Positions 58,946-64,000 of a stretch of 64,000 nucleotides of DNA are shown here, in pieces. This DNA comes from Macrolepiota albuminosa. Its lineage: Eukaryota; Basidiomycota; Agaricomycetes; Agaricales; Agaricaceae. The notes beneath the pieces are model-generated. The model was not told the origin of the DNA and ran no database searches. It saw only the letters and a list, made by a program, of their open reading frames with translations. The stretch covers positions 62,001 through 126,000 of the forward strand of contig JAMWFC010000091.1 in the NCBI GenBank assembly GCA_027475525.1. Reading direction: 5' to 3'. Each line of letters opens with the position of its first letter. Within the stretch, counting starts at the first letter, position 1. The translations under genes were made by a program, and so were the position numbers.

Positions 58946-59970
58946 GATGACGCCAACTGTGGTTGGGTGCGCTGGACATATATGCAGTACAATGCCGTCT
59001 CCAGTGCCTGGTGTGCGGGTTTGTGAGGAGTCCCAGCAGGGTCCCGGTGTGCTCGAGCAGAGGTGATAGGGTGATGCGCTATATGATAGAACCTCAGGTG
59101 CTACCTAACAAGTGGTAAGCATCGTAGTTTAGAAGAAGTTATAGAGAATAAAGCGAATAGCGCAGCGTAGTGTGCCTGTAGGTGGCACCGTAAGCGATAA
59201 AGACGAGATAGACAAAGCTAGCACCGAACTTAGTGACAAAGTCAGGCAATACTAGTGTGATTTGAACGCTAAGTGTAACTGGGTGCTCAAGAGGTTACGA
59301 TTCATTGCTATATACATGGCAAATAGCTAGTTTTTATACTATGCACTACGGTATTTCCAAAATAAGTCCATTGACGGTGCTACCAATTAGCGCCTCTCCT
59401 TGTGGTTGTAGTTAATGGCCACCTGTCAACGGCGACCTGCAGCACATGGGTGACGGCGACCAACAGCGACTCTAAAACTACTTAGAAATGATATGAATTT
59501 GCTCACTTTTTGATGTAATTAAATTGGCCATGCCATCCCGGGATATGGTCAGAGAATCCTCAACAGACGCCATGAGCGCTAGTCCCGGCACTAATATTGT
59601 ACCATCTTTTGATAGATTTAAATGTTGGGTCTGCATGTATCCTGTCTCATCGTCATTGATTCCTTTAGACTTCTGATTGAAGCGCCTCGGTGATTGACAG
59701 CGCCAATTGCTAACTCCTTTCGGTATTGATCAGGGTTTGGTCAGAATCAACTTCCCTCTGTTGTGCTAGTGCTATGAGTTCTAAGCCTCCTTGGTCTTCA
59801 AAATAAATGAGTGGAGTATGCTGAGGGGCTGCTACTGGTGTTTAAGATAAATGGATAAGTCTTGCCATAGAGCACCAGCGCTAGGGCTGCTCTGTACCCC
59901 AAGCTGGTCACTAGAGTCTCCAGTGTGTCAAGTGTTGGTCAACCTATAATGTGCCTTGATGCGCTCAGTC
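58946..59970 (-). mobile_element. About 1 kb insertion splitting the gypsy RT, LTR-like
   Basis: On the minus strand RT reads CIPKKDGTLHT near 59985 and resumes with TALDAQQCNDN near 58945. The second gypsy copy (about 62800) has these directly joined (GTL.TALDACQHNDN). The intervening DNA is unrelated to RT and has no long frame. On the minus strand it has a TATA-like TATAAAAACTAGC (near 59335) and a poly(A)-like region further on, suggesting a solo LTR or similar element. GTCTCCAGTG occurs at both 58997-59006 and 59916-59925 and may mark inner ends, but no clean target-site duplication was found. Confidence 0.6.
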
Positions 59971-60040
59971 CAAGTAGAAGCCTATCACGGTGTGCAATGT
60001 CCCATCCTTCTTGGGAATGCACAACAGTGGCGTCACCTGC
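59971..60040 (-). pseudogene. Gypsy RT amino-terminal fragment
   Basis: Minus-strand reading gives a segment with AAQVTPLLCIPKKDGTLHT, the conserved start of the RT fingers ('..P.l.i.KKdG.lR...D'). It is cut off from the rest of RT by the insertion described for 58946-59970. Confidence 0.7.
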
Positions 60041-60167
60041 GCCGCCGGCCTCGCCTCCCACCAACATGTATTCAAGTAACAGTTGGTCTTGTCCCACAGC
60101 TGGTCCTGCAACGCTTGTGGACAGTGAGGCAGATGATATTTATACCGCTTGCCATCATCAATGAGAT

Positions 60168-60708
60168 TTATCTCATGATTGACATCCCTTCAGGGAGGCA
60201 ACTCCTCCTTTGTCCCATTGACAATATTGGCATATTCCCTCTGCCACCGCTGGCACAGCAGCTCCACATCCACCCCTGGCCTCTTGCCTTTGTCGGCCGG
60301 CCAGTGTCTGTCCACCACTCCCCACGGGTGCCTGCAAAACCTGTCATTGAGCACCTGCAGGCACTCAGCGCTGCAATCTCCAATGTTCAGTCGCAGTAGC
60401 AGCCCCAGCGCTGACTGCGCCACCCCCTCGAACCTAATCTCCAAAGGCGCTGACACTTTATCCGGAGTAGCTAGGCGATACACCTCGCCTCTACTAGACC
60501 CCCTGCGTACATTGCGGACGCACATTGATGCCACCAGCTTGTTCCACTCTCGTGGCATCCGCAGGTCATAGGCCCATTGCACCTTGGGCACAACACAGGG
60601 CCAGTCCCACAGGGTGCACCCGGCACCTGCTACTGATGCCACCTCCATGGCCCATTGCTGCTCCTCTTCCTCCATTACAAGGTCCTCTACTTTGACCTTC
60701 AACGTCAT
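60168..60708 (-). pseudogene. Gypsy Pol linker region between protease and RT
   Basis: Minus-strand frame 60708-60190 contains PCVVPKVQWAYDLRMPREWNKL and WQREYANIVNGTKEELPP. The same linker appears in the plus-strand copy (62100-62627) as LLPEYDWAYNPQRLQEWNKL and WQEEFTDMVNGTKEELLP, so it is a conserved part of this family's polyprotein. It has no catalytic motif. 60709-60914 continues with a Glu-rich stretch and frameshifts. Confidence 0.7.
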
Positions 60709-60914
60709 TGGTTGGCACTCTCTTGACGCTCACACCGCGCACCTCATCTCCACTCCGGCATCCCCATTCCTCACTGTCTCAGGCTGAGCCATTCGACCCG
60801 CCTGAAACTCCTCCTCAGTCATCATCAGGCATGGCAAATTCACTGGTAGACTGCTACAGGCTCAACTTCCTCTTTCATCTCCTCCACTGCCACCTTGCAT
60901 TGGCGACCATGGAG

Positions 60915-61385
60915 TCAGTTCTCGTCGCGATGCTTCTCGGTCACCCTCTGTTGATGCAGGCGTCCATCCATGTCTTCCAAGACCACTTGCTCTGTCTTCA
61001 GTTGTTCACCATTAACAACTACCTCATCCTTGCTAAAGTCCAGTAGGACTCCATTCTTGCACATGAATGGCGTACCAATAATCATGTCATAGCAATCAAA
61101 GTTTGCTACATTGAGGTACTCTTTCATGGACACCCCTCCCATGGCCACCCTGGCCTTCGTCCCAAACTGGACTACTGACCTACTGCCCACTATCCCCAAC
61201 TGGAGAGTTATGGGCTCTTCCAATTCGTTAACATGAATCTGGTGCACATGCGCAAACTGGGGTGTGATTCCTGACATGGTACTTCCCGAGTCCCACAACA
61301 TCCATGCAGGACTACCATTCACATTCACGTATGTCAACAGACATGCCTTCTCATCTCGCTTATACCTCGGGCGACTCAGCTTCAT
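60915..61385 (-). pseudogene. Gypsy aspartic protease
   Basis: Minus-strand frame beginning KLSRPRYKRDEKACLLTYVN. The active-site triad is in MLWDSGSTMSG (DSG). YDMIIGTPFMCKNGVLLDF gives the family-typical 'D.IlG.p.l...g..lD' flap/helix region. This segment is intact as a frame. It follows the zinc-knuckle region and precedes the Pol linker, so order is Gag-PR-RT-RH-IN-chromodomain. Confidence 0.8.
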
Positions 61386-61424
61386 TAAGGTCTTATGCAG
61401 CGTTACTCACCGCATTTGAACACG

Positions 61425-61800
61425 CTAGTCCCCTTCTGGACAATCATACTCATCCTCTGAGTAGTCCGTGAGCGCCACCAAGTGTTCCAAGTCGCTATCG
61501 TGACTATAGTAATCATTGGCGTACACATCCACAGTCATCAACTCATTATCCTCCTCCACCGCGCATTCATCATCACTTGCTTCACTGTCAGCCAATTTGG
61601 CCTCCAAGTCCCCTCCCAGCCCGCTGCTGGCCTCACTCATCTCCCCATCACCGCCATCCACCATATGGGCAGCTCAAAGCTGCATACAGTCCCGTGGCCC
61701 ATACTGAGGACACTTTGGAGAATTTGCAAAATGATTGCACGCTCCACAGTTGAAGCATTGCTAGACCCCAGGTGTTCTCGCCTTACTCACGATCTTCAGT
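61425..61800 (-). pseudogene. Gypsy Gag C-terminus with zinc knuckle
   Basis: Minus-strand reading near 61765-61690 gives QCFNCGACNHFANSPKCPQY, a CX2CX4HX6C zinc knuckle of the nucleocapsid. It is followed by an acidic stretch (61664-61425) with EDNELMTVDVYANDYYSHD and a C-terminal DYSEDEYDCPEGD that leads into the protease. TGA codons flank the knuckle. The rest of Gag lies to the right, towards and beyond the gap. Confidence 0.7.
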
Positions 61801-61940
61801 CCTGCCCTCAGGCCTCCACCCTCGTCTTTATGCAGCTGGCCCTGGCCCTGCACGTTTCTCTCGTTCTTGGCCCGATCTTCTTGTGGCTTCTCATCTCCAC
61901 CTCCCTGTTGGGCAGCCCTATTCCCCTTTCTATCATCATG

Positions 61941-62040
61941 NNNNNNNNNNNNNNNNNNNNNNNNNNNNNNNNNNNNNNNNNNNNNNNNNNNNNNNNNNNN
62001 NNNNNNNNNNNNNNNNNNNNNNNNNNNNNNNNNNNNNNNN
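61941..62040. other. Assembly gap, 100 N
   Basis: Exactly 100 N, the conventional placeholder for a gap of unknown size. It separates a minus-strand and a plus-strand copy of the same gypsy family, a repeat structure that short-read assembly could not resolve. Confidence 1.
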
Positions 62041-62099
62041 AGCCTGAGGACTCAGTGGATGTATGCCCACCTATGTCCTCCTGAGTCAAGTTAGATGAC

Positions 62100-62627
62100 T
62101 TGAGGGACAGCAACCGAGAGGCAAAAGCCTCATACTGTGAGGACACACGGTCCTTATGGGAGCGACCAGCTCTCCTTCCTGAGTATGACTGGGCATACAA
62201 TCCTCAAAGGCTGCAGGAATGGAACAAACTGGTGGCAGCCACATGTGCACAAAATGTGCACCAGCAACAGATGACCGTCACACCAGCGTATTGCCAGCCA
62301 GCTTTGGACAAAGTGTCCATAGTGTATTCACTCATACATGAAGGGACAAGCCTTGTGGCTCATAAGGCAGCAGTAGTGAATCCCCTACTGAGACTGCATA
62401 TACCCAATGACAGTGTTAATCAGGTGCTCACAATTTGCAAGCACTATGCACCGCAGCCTCAGCGACCATCAGAAATGGTGGAGGTACTTCCTCCAGTGCG
62501 TTGGAAGGGGAAACAGAAGGCGACAAGCCTTCATGAGGAAAATATACCTCGGTTGCATCAGCAATGGCAAGAAGAATTCACTGATATGGTCAATGGGACC
62601 AAGGAGGAGCTCCTGCCCTGGTGGTAA
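62100..62627 (+). pseudogene. Pol linker of a second gypsy copy
   Basis: A plus-strand 175-codon frame with ALLPEYDWAYNPQRLQEWNKL, HIPNDSVNQVLTICKHYAP and WQEEFTDMVNGTKEELLPWW. It is homologous to the minus-strand linker at 60190-60708, though clearly diverged, so the two copies are separate family members and not one mis-assembled copy. RT follows after a short gap. Confidence 0.7.
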
Positions 62628-62749
62628 GTAAACCATGAGATTAATCTCATAGACAAGAGCAAGCAATACAAGTACCACTTGCCACGCTGTCCACACATAC
62701 TCCAGGAGCAATTACGCGATAAAACTAATTGCTACTTAAACGCTCAGTA

Positions 62750-64000
62750 GTGGTCACCATGCACTACTGCTCAGGCTGCACCATTACTGTGCATCCCAAA
62801 GAAGGAGGGAACCCTTTGAACAGCTCTTGATGCATGTCAGCACAATGACAATACCATAAAGGATGTAACACCTTTACCAGATCAGGAGGTGATCCAGGAA
62901 GACATGGCTCGGGTGAAGTATTGCTCAAAGATTGACCTTACTGATGCCTATAAGCAGATGTGCATCCGCACCAAAGACATACCCAAGACCATATTTTCAT
63001 CAATCATAGGCACGTTCACAAGCAACATAATGCAGATCAGGGACTGTAATGGCCCCTGCAACCTTTCAGAGGCTCATGACCTCTATTTTTTGAGACATGA
63101 TAGGACACTTTATGCACATCTACTTAGATGATATATTCATCTATTCAGATTCCATGGAGGAGCATGAGCAGCACCTCAGAGTCGTGTTCAAACAACTACG
63201 CAAATACAAGTTGTACTTGAAGTGGAAGAAGTGTGAGCTTTACACTCAGAGTATAGACTGCCTAGGGCATGTCATCAATGAGCAGGGTATACACCTCGAT
63301 CAGGACAAGCTCGATCGCATTCGAGAGTGGCACACACCACGAAACTACAATGACATCCAACAATTCATTGGCCTTGTCAAATACATATCGAGCTTCTTGC
63401 CTGATGTCACTGTCTATACTGGGCCACTTATGGCCATGACACAGAATGGGTCACCGTTCACTTGGAGGCCGCTGCACCAGCGGTGCTTCGAAATGGTCAA
63501 ACAGATCTGTATGAAGACTTTGGTTATTTGACCAATTGACCCTAGATGGGATGAGCCTATATGGCTCATTTGCAACATGTCTAAGACAGGTGTTGGTGCC
63601 ATGTATGGCCAGAGGAGTAGCTGGCAGACATGCCACCCAGCAGGGTTCATGTCGAAAAAGTTCACGACTGCCCAGCAAAACTATGCTGTGCATGAGCTAG
63701 AGACCCTAGCTATACTTGAGGCCCTCCTCAAGTGGGAGGATAAGCTGACCAGCAAAACTATGCTGTGCATGAGCTAGAGACCCTAGCTATACTTGAGGCC
63801 CTCCTCAAGTGGGAGGATAAGCTGATGGGATACCCCATCCATATCATAACCAATCACAAGGCACTTGAGTTCTTCAAAACTCAGGTGAACTTGTTGCCAC
63901 ATCAGCGATGTTGGATCGACTACATGTCAAGATACCAGTTTGACATCACCTATGTTAAAGGTGAACTCAATAAAGTGGCAGACTGCTTGTCTCGCTACTT
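62750..64000 (+). pseudogene. RT and RNase H of the second gypsy copy (runs off the window)
   Basis: The plus strand gives TAQAAPLLCIPKKEGTL, TALDACQHNDN, DVTPLPDQEVIQEDM (62750-62900), then YCSKIDLTDAYKQM, and after a frameshift MHIYLDDIFIYSD (YLDD box, about 63107). 63180-63530 is the thumb (LGHVINEQGIHLDQDKLDRI). RNase H follows a TGA at 63529 with ICNMSKTGVGAMYG (catalytic Asp of CDASK replaced by Asn) and HELETLAILEALLKW. A 77-bp exact duplication (63672-63825) breaks the frame. Removing one copy joins KWEDKL to MGYPIHIITNHKALEFF (catalytic Asp of TDHK also Asn) and on to KVADCLSRY at the window end. Confidence 0.85.
63672..63825. repeat. Exact 77-bp tandem duplication in RNase H
   Basis: 63672-63748 equals 63749-63825 (starts CCAGCAAAACTATGC). 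The homologous minus-strand gypsy copy has this sequence once, and collapsing the pair restores the RNase H frame. Confidence 0.9.

Noticed and set aside
1..64000. tRNA, rRNA, CRISPR or bacterial operon features
   Set aside because: None found by eye on either strand. Spliced genes and transposon content are eukaryotic.

Overview
The window looks like nuclear DNA of a mushroom-forming basidiomycete (Agaricomycetes). The evidence is short GT-AG introns of about 45-60 nt, a Basidiomycota-type sesquiterpene synthase, a copper-fist regulator, a KDZ transposase with a Ulp1 protease, PIF1-helicase and JmjC genes of the kind that multiply in these fungi, and dense Ty1/copia and Ty3/gypsy remnants. 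No bacterial features, tRNA, rRNA or CRISPR array were seen.

Layout. 1-1942: decayed minus-strand Ty3/gypsy gag with an LTR. 2170-2462: a dispersed repeat whose second copy (23371-24490) carries an inserted DNA element. 2588-5679: copia gag/protease/pre-integrase, fused in frame to a PIF1-like helicase (5680-8023) with a USP-like tail. 8024-8400: tandem repeat. 8591-11868 (-): JmjC-type gene. 11869-16102: mostly empty. 16143-27454: the host-gene core, an inverted duplication in which each arm holds a secreted glycine-rich protein gene and a sesquiterpene synthase gene (left arm minus, right arm plus), separated by retroelement debris. 27777-29868: a four-exon copper-fist transcription factor. 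32072-43257: a KDZ mobile unit (transposase plus Ulp1 protease, a small convergent gene, a large disordered companion gene). 44166-52708: copia-family LTRs, gag and pol remnants. 52709-61940 (-): a long chromovirus-type Ty3/gypsy element inserted into the copia RT, with an extra large ORF between its chromodomain and its 3' LTR. 61941-62040: 100-N gap. 62041-64000 (+): a second copy of the same gypsy family.

Two points matter most to a reader. First, nine exact tandem duplications of precisely 77 bp are scattered through unrelated features. Several break reading frames that become coherent again when one copy is removed, so they look like unmerged k=77 assembly overlaps rather than biology. 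Second, the gypsy element has an unexplained third ORF of about 918 codons in the position that env occupies in other LTR elements.

The only probably functional host genes are the two terpene synthases, the two glycine-rich proteins and the copper-fist regulator. Nearly everything else is mobile-element material in various stages of decay.
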